64,000 nt of DNA from Bacilli bacterium (GTDB taxonomy: Bacteria > Bacillota_I > Bacilli_A > RF39 > UBA660): positions 44,378 to 108,377 of the forward strand of contig JAFQES010000022.1 of the NCBI GenBank assembly GCA_017398945.1, given 5' to 3'. Below, piece after piece: positions 1 to 10,954 of the stretch. The position numbers were made by a program, and so were the translations under genes. Position 1 is the stretch's first letter, and every line of letters begins with the position of its first letter. The notes under the pieces were generated by a model. The model saw nothing but the letters and a program-made list of their open reading frames with translations, had not been told where the DNA came from and ran no database searches.

Positions 1-470
1 CGTTCCACATAATCTGCGTACATATGGTTGTTCGTTTCTTTGAAAGCTAAATCATCTGCTACCATAAGACATTCTAAAGCTTTATAATAATCTTTTAATT
101 GTAAATAACACATTCCTAGTTTTGCATAAGATTTAAAGTCAGGACCTCCATAAGATAATAATCTTTTAAACAAAATCTTAGCAGTTTCAAAATTACATTG
201 TTCATAATTATAAATCGCCAATTCATGTAATTTTTTAAAATCATTTTTCATTCCTGGAACAAAATATCTTAATACCACTTTCTTTTCATTGTGATAATTT
301 AAAGAAAAACAGCAAACATTTTCAATTTTTTTAAGAAAACCACATAATAAATACCAATTTGTTACACTCATTGGTTCTAACACAATAATACCCTTGCCAA
401 TATATAATGCATTAATAGCTTCTTTTAATAAGCTAAAATCTATTTTTCCTTTTTTATTTATTATATTCAT
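1..470 (-). CDS. TPR-like repeat protein, 3' part cut by window edge
   Basis: An open frame with no stop runs from an ATG at 470 off the left edge (156 codons visible). AAGGAG lies about 8 nt before the ATG and fixes the start. Residues 1-75 form an unfamiliar N-terminal domain (start MNIINKKGKIDFSLL). The second half has helical repeats of TPR type (FKSYAKLGMCYLQLKDYYKA, then ALECLMVADDLA). There is no signal peptide or membrane segment, so it is probably cytosolic and protein-binding. It is transcribed alone, downstream of the dnaJ terminator, from a promoter that overlaps a perfect palindrome. The function is not recognisable and the C-terminus is missing. Confidence 0.7.
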   Translation of the reverse strand, partial: MNIINKKGKIDFSLLKEAINALYIGKGIIVLEPMSVTNWYLLCGFLKKIENVCCFSLNYHNEKKVVLRYFVPGMKNDFKKLHELAIYNYEQCNFETAKILFKRLLSYGGPDFKSYAKLGMCYLQLKDYYKALECLMVADDLAFKETNNHMYADYVE

Positions 471-499
471 TTTAATAACTCCTTAAAATCAGTAATAAT

Positions 500-539
500 A
501 TATTACCTTGTCTTATCTTAATTTACAAGTGTAAATTAA
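500..539 (-). promoter_or_regulatory. Promoter overlapping a perfect palindrome (candidate operator)
   Basis: Positions 518-539 read TTAATTTACA-AG-TGTAAATTAA, a perfect 10+10 inverted repeat. On the minus strand, -35 TTGTAA (523-528) lies inside it and is followed after 17 nt by -10 TAATAT (500-505), 30 nt before the TPR gene. A repressor bound at the palindrome would cover the -35. The regulator is unknown. Confidence 0.45.
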
Positions 540-560
540 AAAAGATGAGAATTCTCATCT
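537..560 (-). terminator. dnaJ terminator
   Basis: The minus strand reads AGATGAGAATTCTCATCT (543-560), a self-complementary hairpin followed by a T run. It overlaps the dnaJ stop codon. Confidence 0.8.
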
Positions 561-1674
561 ATAAATATTTTTTAAATTTTTTAAACTCAGTTTCATCGTC
601 TAAATCAGTTTCATGAAGTGCTTTAAACAATTCTTTTTGCTTACGATTTAACTTACTAGGAATTACAACATTAAATACTACAAACATATCACCTTTACTG
701 GACGAATTGACATGTTTAACGCCTTTACCTTTTAACTTAACTTTCTCTAAATTTTGCGTACCAGCTTTAACATCTAAAATAACATTTCCGGTCAAAGTAG
801 GAATTTCTTTTTTACATCCTAGTACCGCTTCTGTAATAGTAAGGGGAACTTCTAGATAAATATCTTCTCCATCTCTTTCAAATATATCGTGATCTTTCAC
901 TTTAAACTCAATATAGATATCGCCATTAGGTCCCCCATTTAATCCTGCCGAGCCTTTACCAGATATTCTCTGTTGCATCCCATTATCTACACCTTCTGGA
1001 ATTGTTATCGTAATTTCTTTCATCGCTTTTACTTGACCATTACCGCGACATTCAGAACACTTTTCTTTAAAATCTTTTCCTTTACCACGACAATCTGGAC
1101 AAGTTGTTTGCGTTTGAAATACTCCAAACAAAGAATTTTGTTGACTTACAACTCTACCATGTCCATTACAAGTTGAACAAGTATGCTCATCAAAGCCACC
1201 TTTACCATGACATTTTTTACATTCTTCGTTTAAATCTAGTTTAATTTCTTTTTTACACCCAAATACCGCCTCTTCAAAAGCTAAATTGATTTTGACTAAG
1301 CTATCTTCTCCTTTAATTGGACGATTAGAATTTCTTCCTCTACTCCCTCCGAAGTTAAATCCAAATCCTCCTCCAAATAAATCTCCAAAAATATCTCCTA
1401 GATCAATATCATCCATATTAAAGCCACTAAAACCTGCTCCTCCAGCTCCGTTAGAAAAGGCAGCATGCCCATATTGATCATAAGACGCTTTCTTTTGTGG
1501 ATCGGATAATACGGCATAAGCTTCACCAATTTCCTTAAACTTTTCTTCTGCCCCAGGTTCTTTATTTACATCTGGGTGATATTGTTTAGCTAATTTTCTA
1601 AAAGCCCTTTTTATCTCTTCATCAGAAGCCCCTTTAGATAACCCTAACACCTCATAATAATCTTTTTTATTCAT
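559..1674 (-). CDS. dnaJ: Chaperone protein DnaJ (Hsp40)
   Basis: Co-chaperone that delivers unfolded proteins to DnaK and stimulates its ATPase in the cytosol. All class I DnaJ parts are present: a J domain (residues 1-70) with HPD at 33-35; a Gly/Phe-rich linker (about 75-115); four CxxCxGxG zinc repeats ([32 protein letters not shown], about 152-212); and the C-terminal substrate-binding domains. The 371-residue length is normal. It is last in the hrcA-grpE-dnaK-(pepF)-dnaJ cluster, with its own terminator. The unusual point is pepF lying between dnaK and dnaJ. Confidence 0.98.
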   Translation of the reverse strand: MNKKDYYEVLGLSKGASDEEIKRAFRKLAKQYHPDVNKEPGAEEKFKEIGEAYAVLSDPQKKASYDQYGHAAFSNGAGGAGFSGFNMDDIDLGDIFGDLFGGGFGFNFGGSRGRNSNRPIKGEDSLVKINLAFEEAVFGCKKEIKLDLNEECKKCHGKGGFDEHTCSTCNGHGRVVSQQNSLFGVFQTQTTCPDCRGKGKDFKEKCSECRGNGQVKAMKEITITIPEGVDNGMQQRISGKGSAGLNGGPNGDIYIEFKVKDHDIFERDGEDIYLEVPLTITEAVLGCKKEIPTLTGNVILDVKAGTQNLEKVKLKGKGVKHVNSSSKGDMFVVFNVVIPSKLNRKQKELFKALHETDLDDETEFKKFKKYL

Positions 1675-1705
1675 TAGTTACACTCCAATCTTTGTAAGCA
1701 ATAAA

Positions 1706-3499
1706 TTATTCACTACTTTCCAAAATTTTTAATTTTTCTTCAAAATATTTAAATGCATCTTCATATGGTTTATCGCTCATTATATCAACTCCAGCAGTTT
1801 TTAATATTTCAACAGGATAGTCGCTTCCCCCACTACTTAAGAATTTAAGATATTTTTCTTTAGCCCCTTCTTCATTATTTAAAATTGCATGAACTATCGA
1901 AACGGCACTAATTAATCCAGTTGCATATTTATATACATAAAACGGCGTATAAAAATGAGGAATACGCATCCATTCATAGCGAATTGCATCATCACTTACA
2001 ACATCTTCACCAAAATATAATTTATTTAATTCATAATAAGTTGTAGATAATTCTTCTTCTGTTAACGCTATACCATCTTCTTCTTTTTCATGAGCAATCA
2101 TTTCAAACTCAGCAAACATAGTTTGTCTAAATATAGTTGTTCTATAACGATCTAATAAATCTAATATCATTGCTTTCTTTTCAGCTTTATCATCAGTATG
2201 ATTATACATATAATCGAATAGTAACACTTCATTTACAGTTGATGCTATTTCCGCTAAAAAAATCGGATAACTATGGTAGATATAATCTTGATATTCACAA
2301 GAAAATGCTGTATGCATAGCATGACCATATTCATGAGCCAAAGTCTCTACTGATTTTAAATCATCTGTATGATTTAATAAAACATAAGTGGGCACTCCGT
2401 AATAAGACCATTGATATGCCCCAGATTTTTTTCCGTCACTTGGATATACATCAGTCCATCTATTATTAAATTGTTTATCTAATTTTTCTAAGTATTCTTC
2501 ACCAAGAGGTTTTAACGCTTCTCTAACAATGGCTTTTGATTCTTCAAAGGTATATTTTTTATCTTTATTTATAATCGGATTGTAATACATATCATACATA
2601 TGCATTTTATCTAATTTACATTCTTTTCTCCGACATTCTAAATAACGATACATTAATGGTAAATATTTATGTACTTGTTTAATTAAATGAGTATATAAAT
2701 CAGGTTTAATATTATCAGCATACAAACTCATTTCTAAAGGTGATTTATACTTACGAGCTTTACTAATAAAGAAATCTTCTTTTATTTTTTGGGCATAAAA
2801 ATTTCCCAAAGTATTTTTATGGTTTTTATAAAATTTATAATATTCTTCAAAAACGTTTTTTCTTACCGTTTGTTTTTGTGAACTCATTAAATTAACGTAA
2901 TTGCTTTCCGTTAGTTTTACCGATTCGCCATCGTCATCTTCTACTTCTCCAAAAATACTATCTGCATTACACAAATTGTAATAAGCATTTTTGGCCCCTT
3001 TTAATAACGGAGATGTTAAACTAAGCAGTTTTTCGCTTTCCTTACTTAAAGTATGATCTTTTTCTCTATATAACTCTTCAAAATAAAAATTATATTTTTT
3101 TAATTCTTCTTTTTCTTCAAGAAGTTTCTTTACATACTCTAAATCTTTAGTAAGAAGTTCTGGAGTTATAAAAGATAATTTATTCCCCATTGTTTCAAAT
3201 AATTTAGTGGTTTGCATTTTTAGTGCTTGACGCTTAGCGTCCTTCGTATTAGTATCACAATCTAATTGAGCATATAAATATAATTTAGTACTTAATAAAT
3301 CTAATTCTTTATCAGTTTCTAAAAATTCTAATAAAGTATCGCTACTATCTAAAATATGATTTTCAAAACCAACTAATTTATCAATTAAATCATTTATTTG
3401 CTTTATATATTCATCCAACTTATTGATATCTAATATCAAAGATAAATCCCATTTATATTCACTTGGTATATCATTTCTAGTTTCATAAGTTTTACTCAT
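1706..3499 (-). CDS. pepF: Oligoendopeptidase F (M3 metallopeptidase)
   Basis: Cytosolic zinc endopeptidase that degrades oligopeptides. The HExxH zinc site is in LAHEYGHAMHT near residue 387, with the downstream glutamate in FLAEIASTVNE. The N-terminal oligopeptidase F domain and overall length (597 residues) fit the family. I place the start at the ATG at 3499 (MSKTYETRN) because AAAGGG lies 6 nt before it; the in-frame ATG at 3514 has no ribosome-binding site. It lies between dnaK and dnaJ, preceded by a stable hairpin, so it may be co-expressed with the heat-shock genes at a tuned level. Confidence 0.95.
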   Translation of the reverse strand: MSKTYETRNDIPSEYKWDLSLILDINKLDEYIKQINDLIDKLVGFENHILDSSDTLLEFLETDKELDLLSTKLYLYAQLDCDTNTKDAKRQALKMQTTKLFETMGNKLSFITPELLTKDLEYVKKLLEEKEELKKYNFYFEELYREKDHTLSKESEKLLSLTSPLLKGAKNAYYNLCNADSIFGEVEDDDGESVKLTESNYVNLMSSQKQTVRKNVFEEYYKFYKNHKNTLGNFYAQKIKEDFFISKARKYKSPLEMSLYADNIKPDLYTHLIKQVHKYLPLMYRYLECRRKECKLDKMHMYDMYYNPIINKDKKYTFEESKAIVREALKPLGEEYLEKLDKQFNNRWTDVYPSDGKKSGAYQWSYYGVPTYVLLNHTDDLKSVETLAHEYGHAMHTAFSCEYQDYIYHSYPIFLAEIASTVNEVLLFDYMYNHTDDKAEKKAMILDLLDRYRTTIFRQTMFAEFEMIAHEKEEDGIALTEEELSTTYYELNKLYFGEDVVSDDAIRYEWMRIPHFYTPFYVYKYATGLISAVSIVHAILNNEEGAKEKYLKFLSSGGSDYPVEILKTAGVDIMSDKPYEDAFKYFEEKLKILESSE

Positions 3500-3521
3500 A
3501 ATTATCCCTTTCATCTAAGCA

Positions 3522-3545
3522 AAGGTTCTAGTTTCCTAGAACCTT
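3522..3545 (-). other. Perfect hairpin between dnaK and pepF
   Basis: AAGGTTCTAG-4 nt-CTAGAACCTT forms a 10-bp stem with a 4-nt loop, 12 nt after the dnaK stop. No T run follows on the coding strand, so it is not a classic terminator. It could be an mRNA processing or stabilising element that uncouples dnaK from pepF. Confidence 0.55.
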
Positions 3546-3556
3546 ATATTCTTTTA

Positions 3557-5404
<1,848 letters not shown>

Positions 5405-5437
5405 TTATATCATTCCTTTCTTTTTCTTAGAGTATTA

Positions 5438-5953
5438 TTATTCACTAACTTTAACCATCGCTGGTCTTATAACTTTATCTTTATAAATGTAACCTTTTTG
5501 CATTACATCAATAACTTTATTACTTGGAGTGCCTTCAACTTTTTCGGTTAAAACAGCATCCATTTTAGCCGGATCAAATTCCTCATTTAAACAAATAATT
5601 TCTTCAATTCCTTTTTCTTTTAAAATATTTATCATATTTCCATAAATCATTTTAAAACCACTTAAGAATTTTGATAATTCATCATCTAAATTAGTATCAT
5701 CTAATTTAATTGCTCTTTCAAAATTATCAATGACACTAAGAAGCTTCTTAGCAAAATCTTCACCTTCATATTTATAAAGCTTACTAATTTCTTCTTCATA
5801 GCGTCTTTTCATATTTTGCATATCTGCTGTTAAACGAAGAACTTTTTCATTCAATAAAGCATTAGCAGCTTTCAGTGTTTCTACTTCTTTATTAACTTTA
5901 ACTTTTTTCTCCTTTTTCGGAGTTTCTGCATTTTGTTCTACTTTCTCATTCAT
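5438..5953 (-). CDS. grpE: Nucleotide exchange factor GrpE
   Basis: Exchanges ADP for ATP on DnaK. The first 20 residues are charged and low-complexity. A long coiled coil (about 22-75, LTADMQNMKRRYEEEISK) is followed by the conserved C-terminal beta domain, including VIDNFERAI and the terminal MQKGYIYKDKVIRPAMVKVS. Length 171 is normal. Its start overlaps the hrcA stop region by 8 nt, so the two are translationally coupled. Confidence 0.97.
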   Translation of the reverse strand: MNEKVEQNAETPKKEKKVKVNKEVETLKAANALLNEKVLRLTADMQNMKRRYEEEISKLYKYEGEDFAKKLLSVIDNFERAIKLDDTNLDDELSKFLSGFKMIYGNMINILKEKGIEEIICLNEEFDPAKMDAVLTEKVEGTPSNKVIDVMQKGYIYKDKVIRPAMVKVSE

Positions 5954-6968
5954 GTTTACTTTCCTTTTCTAATGAATCTAAATTTTCATTAATATATTTT
6001 AATAACCCAACAACGCGATCATATTCCATTCTCTTTGGACCTATAATAGCAATTGTTCCTTCTTCGCCATTTATATTGTAATGACTTTTTACAATTGTTA
6101 CATTAGAATCAAAATCACTTTCATCACCAATATAAATATTAATACTATCAGATTCATCTTTTGCTTCTATTTTTCGAATAAGCTCATTATTTTCAAACTT
6201 ACTCATTAATCTTCTAATTTCATTTGTATCATCATATTCTGGTTGATTTAAAAGCTTAGCTTGACCTCTTACATGAACATTACTTCCTTTATTAAACCCA
6301 TGTAATGCATCATAAAAGATATTATAAATAGCTTCATATTGTTCAATTCTTTGCGAAATAATTGGTTTAATTTCAAACTCTAATCTTTCAGCAACTTCGT
6401 TAATAGGAGTTCCAATTAACATTTTATTAATCATATCACTAGTTTTAACTAACTCTTTAACTTCGGTATTCGGAGGTAAAACAAATTGTTTATTTTGCAC
6501 AACTCCTTTATTAGTACAAACCAATGCTACTACTTTATTTTCATCAATTGGAATTATACTTACTTGTTTAAGTAAATTTTCTCTACTATTACTTCCTAAT
6601 ACAATACTTGTATAATTAGTTATATCACTAATAATTTCCATACATTTTGTAATTGTATCACTAAGTTGTAATTGCTTATTGTCAAATATTGTTTGAAGCT
6701 TTAAAACATCTTCTCCCGTTAATTCCTTTGGCTTCATTAAATAATCAACATAATATTTGTAGCCTTTTTCCGAAGGAACTCTTCCTGAAGAAATATGGTT
6801 TTTTTCGATGTACCCTAATGATTCTAATACCGCCATCTCATTACGAATAGTCGCACTAGAACATTTAAATTTCTTACATAAAGATTTACTTCCAACTGGT
6901 TTTACATTCTTAATATAATTTTCTACTATTTCTTTTAATAGATTCTTTTGTCTTTCGTCCAAAATCAT
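5946..6968 (-). CDS. hrcA: Heat-inducible transcription repressor HrcA
   Basis: Repressor of the class I heat-shock genes, binding CIRCE. It has an N-terminal winged helix (about 1-75, CKKFKCSSATIRNEMAVLESLG) and a GAF-like dimerisation domain; about 340 residues is normal. The start is unclear: in-frame GTG (6971), ATG (6968) and TTG (6962) are close together, and AAAGG lies 8 nt before the TTG. The TTG start would give (M)DERQKNLL, matching the usual HrcA N-terminus. I list the ATG. It is first in the operon and directly downstream of a CIRCE-flanked promoter, so it should be autoregulated. Confidence 0.96.
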   Translation of the reverse strand: MILDERQKNLLKEIVENYIKNVKPVGSKSLCKKFKCSSATIRNEMAVLESLGYIEKNHISSGRVPSEKGYKYYVDYLMKPKELTGEDVLKLQTIFDNKQLQLSDTITKCMEIISDITNYTSIVLGSNSRENLLKQVSIIPIDENKVVALVCTNKGVVQNKQFVLPPNTEVKELVKTSDMINKMLIGTPINEVAERLEFEIKPIISQRIEQYEAIYNIFYDALHGFNKGSNVHVRGQAKLLNQPEYDDTNEIRRLMSKFENNELIRKIEAKDESDSINIYIGDESDFDSNVTIVKSHYNINGEEGTIAIIGPKRMEYDRVVGLLKYINENLDSLEKESKHE

Positions 6969-6980
6969 CACCTTTATCCA

Positions 6981-7007
6981 TTAGCACGTCATTTGCTTAA
7001 GTGCTAA
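6981..7007 (-). promoter_or_regulatory. CIRCE operator (HrcA site)
   Basis: TTAGCACGT-N9-AAGTGCTAA matches the CIRCE consensus TTAGCACTC-N9-GAGTGCTAA with two changes in the arm ends. It lies between the -10 and the hrcA start, the classic HrcA repressing position. Confidence 0.93.
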
Positions 7008-7011
7008 TTAC

Positions 7012-7040
7012 ATTATAATATTATGCTTAGCACTTGTCAA
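7012..7040 (-). promoter_or_regulatory. Consensus sigmaA promoter of the hrcA operon
   Basis: The minus strand has a perfect TTGACA (7035-7040), a 17-nt spacer and a perfect TATAAT (7012-7017). CIRCE sequences lie on both sides, giving a strong promoter held down by HrcA. Confidence 0.93.
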
Positions 7041-7054
7041 TATATAACTGCTAA
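7027..7054 (-). promoter_or_regulatory. Second, degenerate CIRCE-like element
   Basis: TTAGCACTT-N10-AACTGCTAA overlaps the -35 box. The left arm matches CIRCE well; the right arm has two changes and the spacer is one base longer than the usual 9. Confidence 0.6.
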
Positions 7055-7063
7055 TTTGTCACA

Positions 7064-7089
7064 AATAAAAAAAGTTCAATATAGAACTT
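7064..7089 (-). terminator. Terminator of the 7113 gene
   Basis: The minus strand reads AAGTTC-6 nt-GAACTT followed by seven T. It insulates the 7113 gene from the hrcA promoter. Confidence 0.85.
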
Positions 7090-7112
7090 AATATATCCAG
7101 AAACCTTTTGCT

Positions 7113-7763
7113 TTAAGTTTCATTAATATAATTATATAATGGCACTTCGGTTCCATCTAATTTAACTGCATACGGAACCTTAGTAAGAGTATTATTTACA
7201 ACAAATATTACATTTTCTAAACCATTTATATCTTTTAGATTCAATTTTCCTTCATAAAAAAGCTCGTCAATTTTTATATATGACAATGTACCATTTTCTT
7301 TTACAAATACAAAACAGCCTTCTTCACCATTCCCAACTTCAACATAATATGCAGTTAATACTTTTTCTATATCTAATTTATAGGCATTTAAATCTTTTTC
7401 TCCGCCTTCACTTACATAATTTTCAGGAAAATAATTTTTAAAATCATTTTGCAATTCAAGTAAATTGTTTTTTAACATTTCGTCATCTACATATTCTAAA
7501 TTTTCATTTAAAGTTAAATAAGCGTTTCCATCTGTATCAACAACAATTTCTATATATCTATATTGAACACCCTGAGCTCTACTTCTATTTGCAAGATTAT
7601 ATTGATAATATATATTTTTTTCTATTTGTTCAGAATAATTTTTATTATTATCGTTAATTTTTTCTTCATTAACATTACTAACCCCAAAATAAACCGCTGT
7701 TCCTATTGCCCCAACTGCAACCAATACAATTACTGCTATAATATATTTTTCTATCTTATTCAT
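7113..7763 (-). CDS. Membrane-anchored protein of unknown function
   Basis: 216 residues with one N-terminal transmembrane segment (about 6-28, YIIAVIVLVAVGAIGTAVYF) and an extracellular domain of about 185 residues. I do not recognise the family. The ectodomain is acidic, lacks cysteine pairs apart from a lone C in EEGCFVF, and has beta-rich patterns. I start at the second ATG (7763), which has AGAGG 6 nt upstream; the ATG at 7769 directly abuts that site. It is monocistronic with its own terminator, downstream of greA on the same strand. Confidence 0.75.
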   Translation of the reverse strand: MNKIEKYIIAVIVLVAVGAIGTAVYFGVSNVNEEKINDNNKNYSEQIEKNIYYQYNLANRSRAQGVQYRYIEIVVDTDGNAYLTLNENLEYVDDEMLKNNLLELQNDFKNYFPENYVSEGGEKDLNAYKLDIEKVLTAYYVEVGNGEEGCFVFVKENGTLSYIKIDELFYEGKLNLKDINGLENVIFVVNNTLTKVPYAVKLDGTEVPLYNYINET

Positions 7764-7827
7764 AGTCATCCTCTTTCTATATTAATATTATAGAACATTT
7801 TATTTTTAACAACAACTCATATTAATC

Positions 7828-7856
7828 AAAATAAAAAGCCCTTAGACAAGGACTTT
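7828..7856 (-). terminator. greA operon terminator
   Basis: The minus strand reads AAAGTCCTT-GTCT-AAGGGCTTT followed by TTATTTT: a 9-bp stem with one G-T pair that overlaps the greA stop. Confidence 0.85.
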
Positions 7857-8316
7857 ACGCTACACTAACTATTTTCACTTGATATGAACCATTTGGACTT
7901 TCAACATCTACTAGTTCATCTTTTTTATGACCAATAATTGCTTTACCAATAGGAGATTCATTAGAAATCTTATTATTAAACGGATCTGCTTCTAAAGATC
8001 CAACAATTTGATATTCATCTTCTTCTCCATCATCATAAGCAACAACAACAGTAGAACCAACATTAATTACATCGCTATTTTTATTTTCCGCAATTTCGCT
8101 ATGTTCTAATTTGTATTCTAATTCTTTAATTCTTGCTTCAAGTTGGGCTTGTTCATTTCTTGCTGCATCATAATCTGCATTTTCTGATAAATCACCTTGA
8201 GCTCTAGCTTCTTGTAAAGCTCTTATAATTTCTGGTCTTCTAACTTGTTTTAATTCATTTAATTCAGCTTCTAATTCTAAATAACCATTAGCTGTTAATA
8301 CACATTTATTTTTCAT
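7855..8316 (-). CDS. greA: Transcription elongation factor GreA
   Basis: Rescues backtracked RNA polymerase by stimulating transcript cleavage. The N-terminal coiled coil (about 10-75) carries the acidic tip region around GDLSENADYDAA. The C-terminal FKBP-like domain contains SPIGKAIIGHKKDE. Length 153 is normal. The start is the ATG at 8316, 6 nt after AGGTGG. It is last in the ireB-to-greA operon, matching the order in B. subtilis except that udk is absent between trhP2 and greA. Confidence 0.97.
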   Translation of the reverse strand: MKNKCVLTANGYLELEAELNELKQVRRPEIIRALQEARAQGDLSENADYDAARNEQAQLEARIKELEYKLEHSEIAENKNSDVINVGSTVVVAYDDGEEDEYQIVGSLEADPFNNKISNESPIGKAIIGHKKDELVDVESPNGSYQVKIVSVA

Positions 8317-8354
8317 GTTCATCCACCTCTAAATTAACAATCCATATAAGGATA

Positions 8355-9554
8355 CTATACAAAGTCATTTTTGTCAAATACTTTTATACGCATCATATCA
8401 TCCTGATTTACAAAAGTATCACACGGAATATAACAAATCATTTTCGGATGTCTTGCTACATCAATTTCTTCTTTGTCTTCGTTATATATCTTATTAATAT
8501 GTAATGTAAAAGTTTCCGTTTTTGGTCCAAATATTTCAACAACATCCCCCAATTTAAAATAATTACGTTGTTCTAATTTAATTAATTTATTTTCTTTATC
8601 ATAATCAAGCACTAACCCTAAAAAATCTTGGTTAGAAGCTTCATCACGATCCGCATAATATTGTTCTTTATTAGTTGGTAATTTTTGGAAAAATTGCGCA
8701 ACTGAATCACGATTAGCACATCTATTTAAAATATTTAAATAGTAATTTAACTCTGAACTTGTAATAGTATTATCTAAAGTTTTATCAATTATACGTCTAT
8801 AAACTAAAACTACCGTTGCAATATAATAAATTGAACGCATTCTGCCTTCTATTTTAAAAGAATTAACCCCAACATCTATCATTTCTTTAATATGATTAAC
8901 CATATTCAAATCTTTTGGCATGATTGAAAAGTCTGGTTTATCATCTTCATACCCAAAATTCCAACGGCATATTTGAGCGCACCCACCTCTATTGGAATCT
9001 CTTTTTGTTACATAGTTAGATAAAACACATTTTCCTGATATAGATGAACACATAGCTCCATGAATAAAGCATTCTATATCTACTCCTGTTTCGGCCTTAA
9101 TTATCCTTATATCATCTTTATGGCATTCACGAGCTAGCACTACTCTTTTAGCATTCAAACTTTGCCAAAACTTAACAGATTCATAATTTAAGTTACTAGC
9201 TTGCGTTGATATATGGATTTCTAAAGGTAAGCCTAACTCATTTATTTTTTGCACTACCACAATATCACTAGCTATAACGGCATCAACATTGATTCTAGCT
9301 AACTCTTGCAAATATTCATCCAAACCTTCTAAATTTTGATTATGAAAAATGATATTTACTGCTACATAAACTTTTTTATTAATACTATGTGCATAGTCAA
9401 CTGCTTCTTTTATTTCTTCTAAAGAGAAATTTTTCGCATTAGCTCGAAGGCTATATTCATCTCCCCCTAAATATACCGCATCGGCACCATATTTAAAGGC
9501 TATTTTAAGTCTTATTAAATCTCCCGCTGGAGCAAGAAGTTCTATCTTTTTCAT
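8355..9554 (-). CDS. trhP2: U32-family tRNA hydroxylation protein, TrhP2/YrrO-like
   Basis: Peptidase U32-family protein. In B. subtilis the YrrN/YrrO pair is needed for prephenate-dependent 5-hydroxyuridine formation at the wobble U34 of tRNA. The family start LLAPAGD...ADAVYLGG and the cysteine set CFIHGAMCSSISGKC...GGCAQICRW (about 160-200, likely metal-binding) are clear. Length 399 is close to YrrO. It overlaps trhP1 by 4 nt and lies two genes after the trmR methyltransferase, which would methylate the hydroxyuridine to mo5U. The assignment rests on family plus conserved gene order. Confidence 0.88.
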   Translation of the reverse strand: MKKIELLAPAGDLIRLKIAFKYGADAVYLGGDEYSLRANAKNFSLEEIKEAVDYAHSINKKVYVAVNIIFHNQNLEGLDEYLQELARINVDAVIASDIVVVQKINELGLPLEIHISTQASNLNYESVKFWQSLNAKRVVLARECHKDDIRIIKAETGVDIECFIHGAMCSSISGKCVLSNYVTKRDSNRGGCAQICRWNFGYEDDKPDFSIMPKDLNMVNHIKEMIDVGVNSFKIEGRMRSIYYIATVVLVYRRIIDKTLDNTITSSELNYYLNILNRCANRDSVAQFFQKLPTNKEQYYADRDEASNQDFLGLVLDYDKENKLIKLEQRNYFKLGDVVEIFGPKTETFTLHINKIYNEDKEEIDVARHPKMICYIPCDTFVNQDDMMRIKVFDKNDFV

Positions 9555-10369
9555 CTTTCTTCCTCCTTTGGTGGTAACTTATAGTAAGTCTCTTCATCCA
9601 GAAAATAAGATGAAGTTTTAGAGGTAATTCCATCAGCAACATAATTATTATCTTTAAAATTATTTAATAATACATCTTGATCTTCCACGGACAAAAAAGC
9701 CATATTAACAATATAATATAAAGCGTCATAAGAAAATAATTTTAAGCCATCATAAAACTTTTCCGGATAAAAAACTGTTCCTAATTCATTTTCAATTACT
9801 TTAAATTTTTGCTTTGTAACTTTTTCTACTACATCTTTTTCTTCTTTTTTATCTAAATTATATTCTTTAGTATAATTAGAAAGTAAAGTTCTTCTAGAAT
9901 ACATAATCCGATTTAATCCAAAAGTATATAAACTAATTTTCTTAGAAGCATTTTTCATAATTACTTTCATTTCTGATTCGGTAACATCAGTTGAAAGTAT
10001 GACACTATCCACGAATCCAAGCAAAGCATTAACACTTAAATAACTACAATTTAAATGACGACAATCATATATTTTAATTAAATTAGTATTTTTTAAAATA
10101 TTGATAAGGCCTAAATCTTCAAAAACTACTCCTTTTATATTATCATTTAAATTACAAAAAATAGTTTTAAGATTATCAATATCCGTATTAGTTAAATTCC
10201 TATTGATGTATAAGAATGCTTCTTCTTTAATCTCTTCTATTTCATAAGCTTTCTTAAAACCAACACTATATCCCTTAACAGGAAAAAGGAAAGTACTTAT
10301 TCCTACTTTCTTTGCCTTCTCTATTAAACCATCATTATCTATTAAAAGTACTAGCTGATTATTTTTCAT
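9551..10369 (-). CDS. trhP1: Divergent TrhP1/YrrN-like partner of TrhP2
   Basis: A 272-residue protein between trmR and trhP2, exactly where B. subtilis has yrrN. Parts resemble the TIM-barrel side of U32 proteins (GVVFEDLGLINILKN; FVDSVILSTDVTESEMKVI), but it lacks the cysteine cluster of TrhP2. It probably acts with TrhP2 in U34 hydroxylation as a non-catalytic half. Its start overlaps trmR by 11 nt and its end overlaps trhP2 by 4 nt, indicating tight coupling. The function is inferred mostly from context. Confidence 0.7.
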   Translation of the reverse strand: MKNNQLVLLIDNDGLIEKAKKVGISTFLFPVKGYSVGFKKAYEIEEIKEEAFLYINRNLTNTDIDNLKTIFCNLNDNIKGVVFEDLGLINILKNTNLIKIYDCRHLNCSYLSVNALLGFVDSVILSTDVTESEMKVIMKNASKKISLYTFGLNRIMYSRRTLLSNYTKEYNLDKKEEKDVVEKVTKQKFKVIENELGTVFYPEKFYDGLKLFSYDALYYIVNMAFLSVEDQDVLLNNFKDNNYVADGITSKTSSYFLDEETYYKLPPKEEER

Positions 10370-10952
10370 CTTTTCTTTTACTCACTGATAAACCATCACC
10401 AATATCATAGAATTTTGTATCAAATTCTTTATTATCTTTTAAAAATTCAATATATCCTTCTATTTTTTGTACTAATGATTTTAAATTTTTACTTTCTATT
10501 GAATCAGCCTTCCCAACGTATCCATGAAATTTTAAATTATCAGTAATAATTACCCCATCTTTAGATAAAAAGTATTTAAACTTTTCAAAAAACTTTTTAT
10601 ATTGACCTTTGGCAGCATCTATAAAAATCAAATCGTATTCAACGTTATTTAAATTCACTTCTAAAGCATCTTGATAAAAAACATTGATTTTTTTATCAAG
10701 ACCACATTTCTTAACGTTTTTTAAACATTCCATATACCTATTTTCATCTCGTTCGATTGTCGTGACTACAACATCTTGAGTAGCACTAGCCATCAAAATG
10801 GCTGAGTATCCAATCGCACTACCAATTTCTAAAACACTTTTTATATTATTTGCTTTTATGTACTTCATTATAAAAGCAATTGATTCTTTTTCAATAATAG
10901 GAACATTATGTAAATTTGCATATTCTTCCATTTCTAAAATAAAATTTTTCAT
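10359..10952 (-). CDS. trmR: tRNA 5-hydroxyuridine methyltransferase, TrmR/YrrM-like
   Basis: SAM-dependent O-methyltransferase of the class I Rossmann fold, expected to convert ho5U34 to mo5U34 in tRNA. Motif I is VLEIGSAIGYSAILMA (about 40-55). An acidic post-motif (TTIERDENRY) and the metal/catalytic region FIDAAKGQYKKFF and ITDNLKFHG follow, as in catechol-OMT-like enzymes. Length 197 is slightly short but complete. The neighbours trhP1 and trhP2 would supply the hydroxylated substrate. Confidence 0.88.
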   Translation of the reverse strand: MKNFILEMEEYANLHNVPIIEKESIAFIMKYIKANNIKSVLEIGSAIGYSAILMASATQDVVVTTIERDENRYMECLKNVKKCGLDKKINVFYQDALEVNLNNVEYDLIFIDAAKGQYKKFFEKFKYFLSKDGVIITDNLKFHGYVGKADSIESKNLKSLVQKIEGYIEFLKDNKEFDTKFYDIGDGLSVSKRKDEK

Positions 10953-10954
10953 TT

